A stretch of 35,935 bases of DNA from an uncultured Elusimicrobia bacterium (lineage in GTDB: Bacteria; Elusimicrobiota; Elusimicrobia; UBA1565; UBA9628): contig CAIRTQ010000106.1 in assembly GCA_903881545.1 (NCBI GenBank), forward strand, positions 1 through 35,935. Direction: 5' to 3'. The notes under the pieces are model-generated. The model had not been told where the DNA came from, searched no databases, and saw only the letters and a program-made list of their open reading frames with translations. A program made the translations under genes and the position numbers. This document shows positions 26,594 through 33,826 of the stretch, in pieces. Position 1 is the first letter of the stretch. The number at the start of each line of letters is the position of its first letter.

Positions 26594-27249
26594 GGCCCGC
26601 TTTTATAGAGCGGCGCCCGTTCGTTCTCTGAGAACAGTTCCATGAGCGTGTTCTGCAGGGCCCGAGACCAAGCCACGGCGCTGTCGCGTTTCTCCGTCGC
26701 CACCGCGGGGTCCATCATCTCGTGGATGATATCCTGGACGATCTGGCGCCGGCTGGTCAGCGAGTCGTCGAGGGTCACCTTGACCATGGGAGGCTGTCCA
26801 GGAAGGGGTTGCTGGAGAAGGACTTCGAAGACGCCTATGGAGACGACCTTCTTGGGTCTGATGTCGAGGGCCGCCCTGCGCCAGATCTCCCTCGGGAAAG
26901 GGATCCTGTAGCTGCGTCCCGCGATTTGAACCTTGAGCATCGGCTGGGCCAGGCCGAAGATGTTGCGCGTGGGGCTCAGATGATAGCTCCCGGGTTCGAT
27001 TTGATAGAGGAGGCTCTGGTGCGGCAGGATGGGCAGTTGGTATATCTCGGCCCACTTGCCGCCTTCGCCATCCAGGTCGATGTGCAGGCTCCCGGAGCGC
27101 GTCTCGCCGGCGGGCGTCAAGAACCGCCCCGCCACGATGATGGCCGCGATGCCTTGTTCCGGTATTCCCCCTTGCTTGGGGACCGTGGCCAAGCAGCCCG
27201 CCAGCGCCAGAGCCGCCGCCCCGATAAGGATCGGCCTGAATCTTCTCAT
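26590..27249 (-). CDS. Lipoprotein of unknown function
   Basis: The 219-residue protein has a textbook lipoprotein signal: MRRF, a hydrophobic core and the lipobox LALAGC with Cys19. The mature part is a beta-rich domain (about 30-160, including GSLHIDLDGEGGKW and LLYQIEPGSYHLSP) and a helical C-terminal half (TSRRQIVQDIIHEM). I do not recognise a family. The pattern of a carbohydrate-binding or carboxypeptidase-regulatory-like fold (EPGSYHL) is only suggestive. The frame is open to 27774, but that would overlap the SpoIID gene; the ATG at 27249 gives the signal sequence, follows a TATGAT box and has a nearby GGAG. It overlaps the kinase gene by 4 nt. Confidence 0.7.
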   Translation of the reverse strand: MRRFRPILIGAAALALAGCLATVPKQGGIPEQGIAAIIVAGRFLTPAGETRSGSLHIDLDGEGGKWAEIYQLPILPHQSLLYQIEPGSYHLSPTRNIFGLAQPMLKVQIAGRSYRIPFPREIWRRAALDIRPKKVVSIGVFEVLLQQPLPGQPPMVKVTLDDSLTSRRQIVQDIIHEMMDPAVATEKRDSAVAWSRALQNTLMELFSENERAPLYKSGP

Positions 27250-27258
27250 GAGGGCTCC

Positions 27259-27288
27259 ATCATACCTTTGCGCGACGGGCGTTTTCAA
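27259..27288 (-). promoter_or_regulatory. Promoter of the lipoprotein-kinase pair
   Basis: On the minus strand TTGAAA (27283-27288), an 18-nt spacer and TATGAT (27259-27264) lie 9 nt before the ATG at 27249. The TGA stop of the SpoIID gene (27285-27287) lies inside the -35 box. A GGAG directly after the -10 box could act as a ribosome site only if transcription starts upstream of it. Confidence 0.6.
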
Positions 27289-29507
27289 GGCGAGTCCCTT
27301 ACGGCTGGTGCGTAATCGCAGCGGCCCAGGGCCGTGCCTGGGAAATAGGCGAGGATGATCTGCAGGAAATCCTGCCCCGCCTCGGCGCGGCCCATGGCTC
27401 CGGATTGGCACAGCCCCGCGCCGTGGCCCCAGCCTCCGCCCTGGACCACCAGCGCCTCGGGCCGGCCATCGGGACCCAATTCCGGGGTGAAGACGAAGAG
27501 CGTGCTGCGCAGGGAGCCCGTCCCGGGCAGGCTGCGGATGGCCATCTCCGAGTCCACTTTGACCTTGCGGCGCGCGCCTTCCAGGAGCAAGGCGTTGATA
27601 TGTCCCGAGGGCGCTCGCCGCAGGGTCCGGATGCGCAGCAGCCGGCCGGTGCGGTAGCGCCGGTCGATGCGGCGCGAAAGCTCCGTCCACGGGATGACCC
27701 GCGCCCAGCGGTAGTGGGCCGGATGCACGAAATTCGAGGGTTTGCAGTAGGCCGGAGGGACGGAGCCCAGCCACTGCCGTAGGGACCAGGGCGAGTCAGG
27801 GACCGAGCTGGGTTTGACCGAGTCCGCCACGGAGGACCAATACGGGACATCGCCCCATCCCGTCAGTTCGCGCCCGTCCTGGGAACGGCCGCCGCAGTTT
27901 GATTCATAGATGACCTGCGCGGTGCCGCCCCGGTAGGTGACCACGATGCCGCGCGTCGCCTCCACCACGGCGCGCGAGCGCGCTCCCTCTGCGCGCAGTC
28001 CGGAATAGACCTGGCAGTGCTGTCCGTCGCAGATGTCGTAGCCGTCGCGGCGATGGCGGCGGGCCACGGTCTTGAGGAACAGGGCGTGCGTGCGGGCCAC
28101 GACCGCTTGGGCTTTGAGCGCCTCCAGCGGTGAGCGGATAGGCATCTCCGCGGCGAGAACTCCGTGCGTGTAGTTCTCCAGGTCGAGCCGGTTGACGATG
28201 CGCAGGGTTTTGCGCCAGGCCGAGATTTCCACTTCGCCGCGCAGGAGCTTCTTGGCCGCGGCCGCCGGCCCTTGGGGCTGCCCGTCGAATTCGATGGCGA
28301 CGAGGCCCCGGTCGTGCGAGCGGGGCGCGATGACGAACGGGTCCCGCCGCGTCACCCGGACCCGTCCGGAGTCGGCGGTCAGCTCCAGGGCCGTGCGGCC
28401 TTTTACGCGCGCCAAGCGCACCGTCCAGATTTGGTCCGCCGGGGCCTGGGCAAAGGGGAGGCCTGTCTTGGCGTCGCTTATGATAAAATCCGTCGTGGCG
28501 GAGAAGGCGATGGCGAGGCGGGCGCGCGGGCGGCCCATGGCATTGGTGCCGACTCCGATCCTGAGCACGGGGACGTTCTTAGGGAAAGCCTCGGAGGCGG
28601 CCACTTCGCGGATGGGGTTGGATACGGGCTGGGGTGAGGGTGGGGCCTCATCGCTGCGCGCCAGAAGGGGCCGGACCGTGGACAGCAGGGCCGCCGCCTG
28701 GGTGTCGTTGGGATCGGCGTCGAGGATTTTGGAGAACTGCCGCATGGCATCGCGCAGCTGGCGCGCGCGCAGATAGGTCCGGCCCAAGGCTTGCCGCGCC
28801 TCTAGGAAGCTGGAGTCGGAGCCCGCGCCTTGGCGATAGGCGCTGATGGCGTTGGACAGGTCGTCGATCGCGTCGTAAGCGCGGCCCAGGAAGAGATGGA
28901 CCAGATTGGCGAAGGGAGACACTCCGTCGGCCCGGGTCAGCAGGGGTACGGCCTGGCGGGGTCGGCCGCGAGCCAGTTCGACGCGGGCTAGGCCCAGCAG
29001 GGCCGAGGTGTGGTCGGGTTCCCGCTTGAGGACCCGCTGGAAGCTGGCCGCGGACTCCTCGACAGCCCGGGCGCGCAGCTGGGCCCAGCCTAGTGCGCAG
29101 AGGATTTCGTTGTCGGCCGCGTCCAGGCTAGCCGCGCGGCCGTACCAACGGGCCGCCTCGCGGGGCGCGCCGGCCTCGTCGAGGACCGCCCCGCCATTGG
29201 CCCAGGGAGCGGTGGCCGACGGATCAAGGCGGCCGGCCTCTTCGTAGCGGGCGATGGCTCGCGCGTAGTCGCCGCGGGCGTAGGCGAGGTGTCCCCGGCG
29301 CAGCGCGCGTTCGTAGTCCGGCCGCGGGGCGACTGGGGACTGGGGCGCGAGGGCGGGCGGGGCGGCGACTTCGGAGTCCGGCGCGGTGGAAACAGCGGCC
29401 GGGACCGGGCTGTCGCTGCGCGGCAGGATCGGGCTTTCGGCGGCGGTGCCGGCAGACCATGCCATGACCCCCAGGAGCAACGCGAGCCGCAGGGTGACTT
29501 TACTTAT
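27285..29507 (-). CDS. TPR-SpoIID/LytB-domain exported protein, possible AUA start
   Basis: From the proposed start the protein has 740 residues: a signal peptide (S-K-V-T-L-R-L-A-L-L-L-G...SAGTAA), TPR repeats (about 65-283) and a SpoIID/LytB domain (about 315-735). That domain shows LENYTHGVLAAEMP (near 445), EALKAQAVVARTHAL, CDGQHCQVYSG (near 493), ESNCGGRSQDG and GGGWGHGAGLCQSGAMG (near 692). SpoIID-type enzymes are lytic transglycosylases acting on denuded peptidoglycan; outside sporulating bacteria the family is exported and acts on the wall or outer structures. No ATG, GTG or TTG gives this signal peptide intact. An ATA codon at 29507 has GGAGG 6 nt upstream and is the best-placed start; a CTG at 29492 is the alternative. 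It overlaps the SGNH gene by 8 nt. Confidence 0.8.
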   Translation of the reverse strand: MSKVTLRLALLLGVMAWSAGTAAESPILPRSDSPVPAAVSTAPDSEVAAPPALAPQSPVAPRPDYERALRRGHLAYARGDYARAIARYEEAGRLDPSATAPWANGGAVLDEAGAPREAARWYGRAASLDAADNEILCALGWAQLRARAVEESAASFQRVLKREPDHTSALLGLARVELARGRPRQAVPLLTRADGVSPFANLVHLFLGRAYDAIDDLSNAISAYRQGAGSDSSFLEARQALGRTYLRARQLRDAMRQFSKILDADPNDTQAAALLSTVRPLLARSDEAPPSPQPVSNPIREVAASEAFPKNVPVLRIGVGTNAMGRPRARLAIAFSATTDFIISDAKTGLPFAQAPADQIWTVRLARVKGRTALELTADSGRVRVTRRDPFVIAPRSHDRGLVAIEFDGQPQGPAAAAKKLLRGEVEISAWRKTLRIVNRLDLENYTHGVLAAEMPIRSPLEALKAQAVVARTHALFLKTVARRHRRDGYDICDGQHCQVYSGLRAEGARSRAVVEATRGIVVTYRGGTAQVIYESNCGGRSQDGRELTGWGDVPYWSSVADSVKPSSVPDSPWSLRQWLGSVPPAYCKPSNFVHPAHYRWARVIPWTELSRRIDRRYRTGRLLRIRTLRRAPSGHINALLLEGARRKVKVDSEMAIRSLPGTGSLRSTLFVFTPELGPDGRPEALVVQGGGWGHGAGLCQSGAMGRAEAGQDFLQIILAYFPGTALGRCDYAPAVRDSP

Positions 29508-31053
29508 GGAAGACCTCCCGCGCCACGACGTTCGCGATGTTTTCGGCGAGGAGATTGTTGCCCTTATCCGTGCAATGACCGAAGTCTCCCCCGAACAAGT
29601 CTGTGAAATACTCCCGCAAAGAACTTTTCTTGACCGCGTCCTTGAACACCTGCTCATTGTCAACGAAGATAATGCTCCCCTCTTCCTCTTTGAATATTTT
29701 CTTTAATGGCGCCAAGCCACGCATAGGATATTGCACGCAGACTAGCTTGACGCCGCGCCGGTCCAGCATGGTCTTCAGACGAAGGTAATTGTCCGCCACC
29801 AACTGGTCATATTCATTCAACTGCAATTGCTCTAACTTTTTATGATACCGCTGTGCGAGGCTGAGGTTGCCTATTGCCGCATGAAGTGTCGATAAAGCAC
29901 CGTATAACCTGTCTGTCGGGAAGGAGTATTCCTTGGATTTTTTTAAGAGATATTGTAGCGAAGAGGAATCGCCTCTCCCGCTGAGACAGGCCCAGAGGGC
30001 TCCCGTATATGCATCGACATATCTGGGATTTATTTCCAGCGCTTTCTTAAAAGCCGCCGCTGCCTGCACATATTCCCTTTGCGCATTGAAAAGTGATCCT
30101 AGTCCCCCGTAAGCGTCTTCGTTTCTGGGATCGATTTCTAAAGCCTTCTTGAATGCTGCTACCGCCTTCGCTAAGTCGCCTCGCTTCCGATAACTCCATC
30201 CCAAATCCACATAGGACTTGTTTTGGGGATTTATTTCTAGAGCTTTTTTAAAAGCCGCCGCTGCCTGCACATATTCCCCTCGCTCATCGAAAATTAATCC
30301 CAACCCCCCATAAGCGTCTTCGTTTCTGGGATTGATTTCTAAAGCCTTCTTGAATGCTGCTACCGCCTTCGCTAAGTCGCCTCGCTTCCGATAAGTCCAT
30401 CCCAAATCCACATAGGACCCGTCGTTGCTGGGCCTGGGATTTCTCCCCAGCCCCGTTGTCCCCTGCGCTTGCGCAGGTTGCGGCCGAGCCTTCAACTTGA
30501 CAGTTTTCCACTCGCCCGCAACAGCGCTATGCAATGCATCCCCGCCGCGGTTTCCGGTATTGGTGATGTGCATCCACGCGATCCTCGCCAGCTTATGGGT
30601 CCTCAGAGTCCTGATGGCACGCACAAATTTTGAACTCGTCTCCGGTTCATAAGGCATATGCGGTCCCTTGTCATTGATCCCCATCATTGCCACGACCATG
30701 TCCGGATGATAGGTCACCAAGTCCTCTTCCATCCGGCTTAAGAGAAAAGTGGAGTTGGCCGCCTGGAGGCCTCGATCGATCACGCTGACTCTGATGCCCT
30801 GATCCTTGCCGTTGAGCGCCTGTTCCAGAAAGGCGGGGTATTGTTTCTGCGTGGTGGACTCGCCGATGCACATGATCCGGTATGTGCCTTTCTGTCGCAT
30901 GGCCAGCGTGTTGCGGTGCGCTTGCAAGCTCAAGCTGATGAAGCCGCCCAAGCGGAGAGCCGCCTCAAGCATGACGACGGTGAGGACAAGCCCGAATGCC
31001 GATAGACCTAGTTTTTGAGGCAGGCTGGTATTCCCTTGGCCCGGCGCGGTCAT
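29500..31053 (-). CDS. Membrane-anchored SGNH-hydrolase-like protein with inserted TPR array
   Basis: The 517-residue protein has an N-terminal membrane helix (about 15-34). An SGNH/GDSL-like domain is split in two: block I with the nucleophile in MCIGESTTQK (Ser66), a GIND block (near 125), and at the C-terminus FGHCTDKGNNLL with the expected Asp/His pair (near 490-493). Between the halves lie several TPR units (about 210-390). SGNH proteins are esterases or acyltransferases, often acting on exported polysaccharides. Two neighbouring 67-residue TPR units are nearly identical, reflecting a 201-bp DNA duplication. The gene is clearly AT-richer than its neighbours, a possible sign of recent acquisition. 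The ATG at 31053 lacks a ribosome site and has a candidate promoter with leaderless spacing. Confidence 0.78.
   Translation of the reverse strand: MTAPGQGNTSLPQKLGLSAFGLVLTVVMLEAALRLGGFISLSLQAHRNTLAMRQKGTYRIMCIGESTTQKQYPAFLEQALNGKDQGIRVSVIDRGLQAANSTFLLSRMEEDLVTYHPDMVVAMMGINDKGPHMPYEPETSSKFVRAIRTLRTHKLARIAWMHITNTGNRGGDALHSAVAGEWKTVKLKARPQPAQAQGTTGLGRNPRPSNDGSYVDLGWTYRKRGDLAKAVAAFKKALEINPRNEDAYGGLGLIFDERGEYVQAAAAFKKALEINPQNKSYVDLGWSYRKRGDLAKAVAAFKKALEIDPRNEDAYGGLGSLFNAQREYVQAAAAFKKALEINPRYVDAYTGALWACLSGRGDSSSLQYLLKKSKEYSFPTDRLYGALSTLHAAIGNLSLAQRYHKKLEQLQLNEYDQLVADNYLRLKTMLDRRGVKLVCVQYPMRGLAPLKKIFKEEEGSIIFVDNEQVFKDAVKKSSLREYFTDLFGGDFGHCTDKGNNLLAENIANVVAREVFHK
30024..30415. repeat. 201-bp tandem duplication within the SGNH-TPR gene
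   Basis: Two copies, about 30024-30214 and 30225-30415, align with a constant offset of 201 nt. For example, the block from TCTAAAGCCTTCTTGAATGC through the TPR helix codons is identical in both. The unit encodes 67 residues, that is two TPR motifs. The start and end of each unit are approximate. Confidence 0.85.
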
Positions 31054-31060
31054 AGAGAAC

Positions 31061-31090
31061 AGTCCACTCGTCAGAAGCTCAGACTCTCAA
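31061..31090 (-). promoter_or_regulatory. Weak candidate promoter of the SGNH-TPR gene
   Basis: On the minus strand TTGAGA (31085-31090), an 18-nt spacer and TGGACT (31061-31066) lie 7 nt before the ATG at 31053. The spacing matches the other leaderless promoters in the window, but the -10 box is poor. Confidence 0.3.
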
Positions 31091-31104
31091 AGTTCTCGGA
31101 CAGC

Positions 31105-31120
31105 GGCTCTTGGGAGAGCC
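31105..31120. other. Hairpin between tRNA-Gly and the SGNH gene
   Basis: GGCTCT-TGGG-AGAGCC is a perfect 6-bp stem with a 4-nt loop. On the minus strand it lies downstream of the tRNA but has no T-run after it. It may stop or process the tRNA transcript. Confidence 0.35.
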
Positions 31121-31160
31121 ACCTGATTTCATCACTGGTTCGGGGAGGGTATTCTCTGTC

Positions 31161-31166
31161 AAAAAA
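31161..31166 (-). terminator. T-run just after tRNA-Gly
   Basis: Six consecutive T (minus strand) begin 3 nt after the tRNA 3' end. With the GC-rich acceptor stem or the later hairpin they may help end transcription, but no dedicated stem directly precedes them. Confidence 0.35.
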
Positions 31167-31168
31167 CG

Positions 31169-31239
31169 AGCGGGCGAAGGGAATCGAACCCTCGTTTAGA
31201 GCTTGGGAAGCTCCCGTTCTACCATTGAACCACGCCCGC
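31169..31239 (-). tRNA. tRNA-Gly (anticodon CCC)
   Basis: The minus strand folds as a complete 71-nt tRNA: acceptor stem GCGGGCG/CGCCCGC (7 bp), D-arm GTTCAATGGTAGAAC, anticodon stem GGAGC/GCTCT with loop TTCCCAA (anticodon CCC, reading GGG), a 4-nt variable region, and T-arm GAGGG-TTCGATT-CCCTT. The discriminator base is U, as usual for bacterial tRNA-Gly. The 3' CCA is not encoded and must be added by the CCA enzyme; a gene for such an enzyme lies about 1 kb upstream. A near-consensus promoter precedes it. Confidence 0.95.
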
Positions 31240-31255
31240 GTGAAAGACGATTCAT

Positions 31256-31284
31256 ATTGTATTGCATCGCGCGGCTTGCGTCAA
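31256..31284 (-). promoter_or_regulatory. Promoter of tRNA-Gly
   Basis: On the minus strand TTGACG (31279-31284), a 17-nt spacer and TACAAT (31256-31261) would start transcription about 10 nt before the mature tRNA 5' end. This provides an internal check that sigma70-type boxes work in this genome. Confidence 0.75.
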
Positions 31285-31296
31285 TGCCGGCGTCCG

Positions 31297-32256
31297 TCAT
31301 CGCGGCCCGCAGCCGGCGCTGGCGAGCAAGGCCTCGCGCGATCCGCGGGCGGCCGTGAAGCCGAGGGCTTCTTGGAATTTTCTGTTGGAAGCCACGACCG
31401 GATAGGCGAGGTAGCCGGCCACTCCCGCGGGGATATCGGTCGAGAACAGCCGGCGGCCGGCCCAGAGGCCGAGCCGAAGCAGCGTCAGCGGCGCCGGCAG
31501 GCGGCGCTGGCCCAAGGTGCGGCAGACCTCGTCGAACGGGATGGAATCGTCCGGAGCGACGTTGAAAGCTCCGCGCAGTTCCGGGGTCTGCACGGCTCGG
31601 CAGAAGGCCTCGGCCGCGTCATCCTCGCTGAGGAACTGCAGCCGGTTCCGGCGGCCGAGGGCCGAAACGGCGAAAGGCAGGCAGCGGAATCGGCGCACAG
31701 GACTGTGGAGCCCTTCCGACGGGCCCACGACCATGCATAGGCGCAGGACCGACACCTGAAGGCTGCGGCGGATCTGCGGCAGGGCTTTGGCCAGTTCCTC
31801 TTCGATGAGCCGTTTGTGCACGGCGCCAGCCAGGCCCGAGGCCCGCAAGCGTTGGGATTCGTCCAGAAGGGGAGGATTGCCGCGGCGGGCGCCGTAGGTG
31901 GCGGTCGAGCCGGCGATGACGAGCTTGTCCACTGAGGCGCACTTGGCCGCCGCCTCCAGGAGGACCAGCGTCCCATGCACATTGGTCTCTCGGGCGCGGA
32001 CATCTTCGGGGCGCTGCGCGTCGCAGAAAGCCAGATGGATGACGGCGTCGACGGCTTCGTCCGCCATGACGCTGCGCAGGAGATAGGCGTCGCGTATGTC
32101 AGCGTGGACGAACCGGAGTTTGGGGTGCGAGGAAAGCCTCGTGGGGCGCACGTCCACTCCCACCACGCAGGACACCAGGGGTTGCTCCAGAAGGCGGGGC
32201 AACAATATCCCTCCCAAGTAACCCGAGCATCCCGTCACCAGGATACGCTTGGCCAT
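31297..32256 (-). CDS. NAD-dependent epimerase/dehydratase-like (extended SDR) protein
   Basis: The 319-residue protein has an N-terminal Rossmann motif VTGCSGYLGGILLPRLL (7-23), an Asp-containing second strand (VVGVDVRP), DIRDAYLLRSVM, and VDAVIHLAF, as in extended short-chain dehydrogenases acting on nucleotide sugars. The expected YxxxK pair is not clear: the segment LAGAVHKRLIEEEL (about 139-152) has the Lys, but Gly stands where Tyr should be. The enzyme may be non-catalytic, use another residue, or bind RNA or a nucleotide as some atypical SDRs do. A TAAAAT box lies 8 nt before the ATG at 32256. Substrate unknown. Confidence 0.8.
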   Translation of the reverse strand: MAKRILVTGCSGYLGGILLPRLLEQPLVSCVVGVDVRPTRLSSHPKLRFVHADIRDAYLLRSVMADEAVDAVIHLAFCDAQRPEDVRARETNVHGTLVLLEAAAKCASVDKLVIAGSTATYGARRGNPPLLDESQRLRASGLAGAVHKRLIEEELAKALPQIRRSLQVSVLRLCMVVGPSEGLHSPVRRFRCLPFAVSALGRRNRLQFLSEDDAAEAFCRAVQTPELRGAFNVAPDDSIPFDEVCRTLGQRRLPAPLTLLRLGLWAGRRLFSTDIPAGVAGYLAYPVVASNRKFQEALGFTAARGSREALLASAGCGPR

Positions 32257-32264
32257 CTTTCAGG

Positions 32265-32270
32265 ATTTTA
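32265..32270 (-). promoter_or_regulatory. Candidate -10 box of the epimerase-like gene
   Basis: TAAAAT on the minus strand, 8 nt before the ATG at 32256, gives leaderless-type spacing. No matching -35 box is visible at 16-18 nt. Confidence 0.3.
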
Positions 32271-32299
32271 GCTGATTTAGAACCGGAGGAACAGGCTGC

Positions 32300-33826
32300 T
32301 TATTTCGTATTCCGGCGGAGGCCGCGCAGAAAAGCCAATGCTTCCTTCTTGGATCCCACCCGGCCTTCGGCTTGCGCCTCTCGGACTTCTTCCAGGATCT
32401 TCCCGATCAGTGGGCCCGGCGCGATGATCAGCGCCTTCATTACGTCGTGGCCGTCCACGTGGAGTTTCGGGACGGACCGGCTCGGCTCGGCGAAGCGCCG
32501 GCGCAGGAGTTGGGAGATGTATTGCAGGTGCCGCAAGGTTTTGCGCGCCGCGGCGGGACGCACCGTCGCCGGATCGAACGCGGCGGGGTCCGCCGAGGCA
32601 ACGGGCAGCAGCCGCTTCAGCTGCTGCGCCGGCAGGTAGCTGGCATGGTCGGCCCAGCAGACCAGGAGCAGCGCCACGGCGTGCTCGCCCAGGTCGCGGA
32701 AGAAGCGATAGGCCGCCTTGTCCGTGATTTCCCCCCCCGCGACCAGGTTGCCGGGCCGCAGGTGGTGCGTGACCACCGCCGTGACCGTGGCGATCGTTTC
32801 GTTGGAGAAGCGCAGGGCCCGCAGGATGGCTGCGGACCGCCGCGCGCCGGTCGTGTCGTGGCCGAAGAAGCGCAGCCGGCCGCCCATGCGCCGCGCCGTT
32901 TCCGGTTTGGAGACGTCGTGCAGAAGGGCGGCCAGCATCAAGGTCGCCCGCCAGGGATGGCCGGGCGTGAGGCGTCCCTCCAGGTGCTCCAGCAGCGGGC
33001 CGGCCGCGTCCGCGAAGGCGGCCGCGGGGTCCGCCAGCAGGGCATCGAGGCGCGCGGTCACCTCCAGGGTGTGGCCCAGGACTCCGCCGCGGCCGTAATA
33101 GCACTGGGCGCACTGCCGCGAGGCTTCGAGATCCTTGAACAGGGAGGTCAAGACGCCGGCCTCATCCATGCGCCGGACCTGCAGGGAACATCCGGGCTGC
33201 GCGAGCAGCAGGGTCAGCTCGGCCGAGACGCGCTCCGGCGCGCTTTGGCGCACGCGGCCGCGCAGGCGGCGCATCCGGCGCAGAGTCCCGGTTTCCAGGG
33301 AGAAACCCAGCTGCGCCGCGAGCCGGAAGCCGCGCAGGATGCGCAACGGGTCGGCCTTGAGGATATCCTCGGTCTCGCAGCGCAAGACTCCGCGGCGCAG
33401 ATCATCGCAGCCCCCGCGCGGGTCGATGATCGCCTCCGCGGGGATGGCGGCGGCCAAGTCCGGCGTCAGCGGCAGGGCTAAGGCGTTGACCGTGAAGTCT
33501 CTCCGGGCTAGGTCGGCGACGATGTCTTTGCCCTGTAGTTCGCTTAGGTCGATCTGGCGTGGGCCGGGTCCGGGCGGCAGGATCAGGCGGTAGGTGCCGG
33601 CGTCTCCGTCGAGGACCACGCAGGTGGCGCGCAGGCTCCGTGCCAAGCGCGCGGCCCCCGCGCGGGCACCCCGCAGGGCCAGGTCGAGGTCCGGGATGGG
33701 GCGGCCCAGCAGCGCGTCGCGCAGAGCGCCGCCGACAAGGTAAACGGGGCTGGCCAGTTCGCGTGCGGCCTGCCGCAGCAGGGCCCGCGCGCCGGGGCTA
33801 AATCGGACGTTCGTCGTCGGTCCCAT
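32300..33826 (-). CDS. CCA-adding enzyme/poly(A) polymerase family nucleotidyltransferase with HD domain
   Basis: The 508-residue protein has the class II nucleotidyltransferase head: YLVGGALRDALLGRPIPDLD (about 29-48; Gly-Gly and the catalytic Asp pair DLD), RRDFTVNALAL, the neck motifs IIDPRGGCDDL and DPLRILRGFRLAAQLGF, then an HD-type phosphohydrolase domain with HTLEVTARLDAL, ALLHDVSKPETARR and FFGHDTTGARRSA. This matches bacterial CCA tRNA nucleotidyltransferases or PcnB-like enzymes with an HD domain; which activity it has cannot be decided by eye. The adjacent tRNA lacks an encoded CCA, so a CCA-adding enzyme is needed. The ATG at 33826 was preferred over 33982; the gene overlaps the upstream ligase gene by 29 nt. 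Confidence 0.9.
   Translation of the reverse strand: MGPTTNVRFSPGARALLRQAARELASPVYLVGGALRDALLGRPIPDLDLALRGARAGAARLARSLRATCVVLDGDAGTYRLILPPGPGPRQIDLSELQGKDIVADLARRDFTVNALALPLTPDLAAAIPAEAIIDPRGGCDDLRRGVLRCETEDILKADPLRILRGFRLAAQLGFSLETGTLRRMRRLRGRVRQSAPERVSAELTLLLAQPGCSLQVRRMDEAGVLTSLFKDLEASRQCAQCYYGRGGVLGHTLEVTARLDALLADPAAAFADAAGPLLEHLEGRLTPGHPWRATLMLAALLHDVSKPETARRMGGRLRFFGHDTTGARRSAAILRALRFSNETIATVTAVVTHHLRPGNLVAGGEITDKAAYRFFRDLGEHAVALLLVCWADHASYLPAQQLKRLLPVASADPAAFDPATVRPAAARKTLRHLQYISQLLRRRFAEPSRSVPKLHVDGHDVMKALIIAPGPLIGKILEEVREAQAEGRVGSKKEALAFLRGLRRNTK

Noticed and set aside
27250..27774. N-terminal extension of the lipoprotein frame to 27774
   Set aside because: It would overlap the SpoIID coding region and removes the lipoprotein signal from the N-terminus.
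27285..29507. Sporulation function suggested by the SpoIID domain
   Set aside because: SpoIID/LytB domains are widespread in non-sporulating bacteria, and no other sporulation gene is present.
31157..31162. Perfect TTGACA on the minus strand between the tRNA and SGNH gene
   Set aside because: No -10 box at 16-19 nt follows, and it overlaps the T-run after the tRNA; probably chance.
32372..33481. 369-codon plus-strand open frame
   Set aside because: It is antisense to the clearly recognisable nucleotidyltransferase-HD gene and has no domain pattern.
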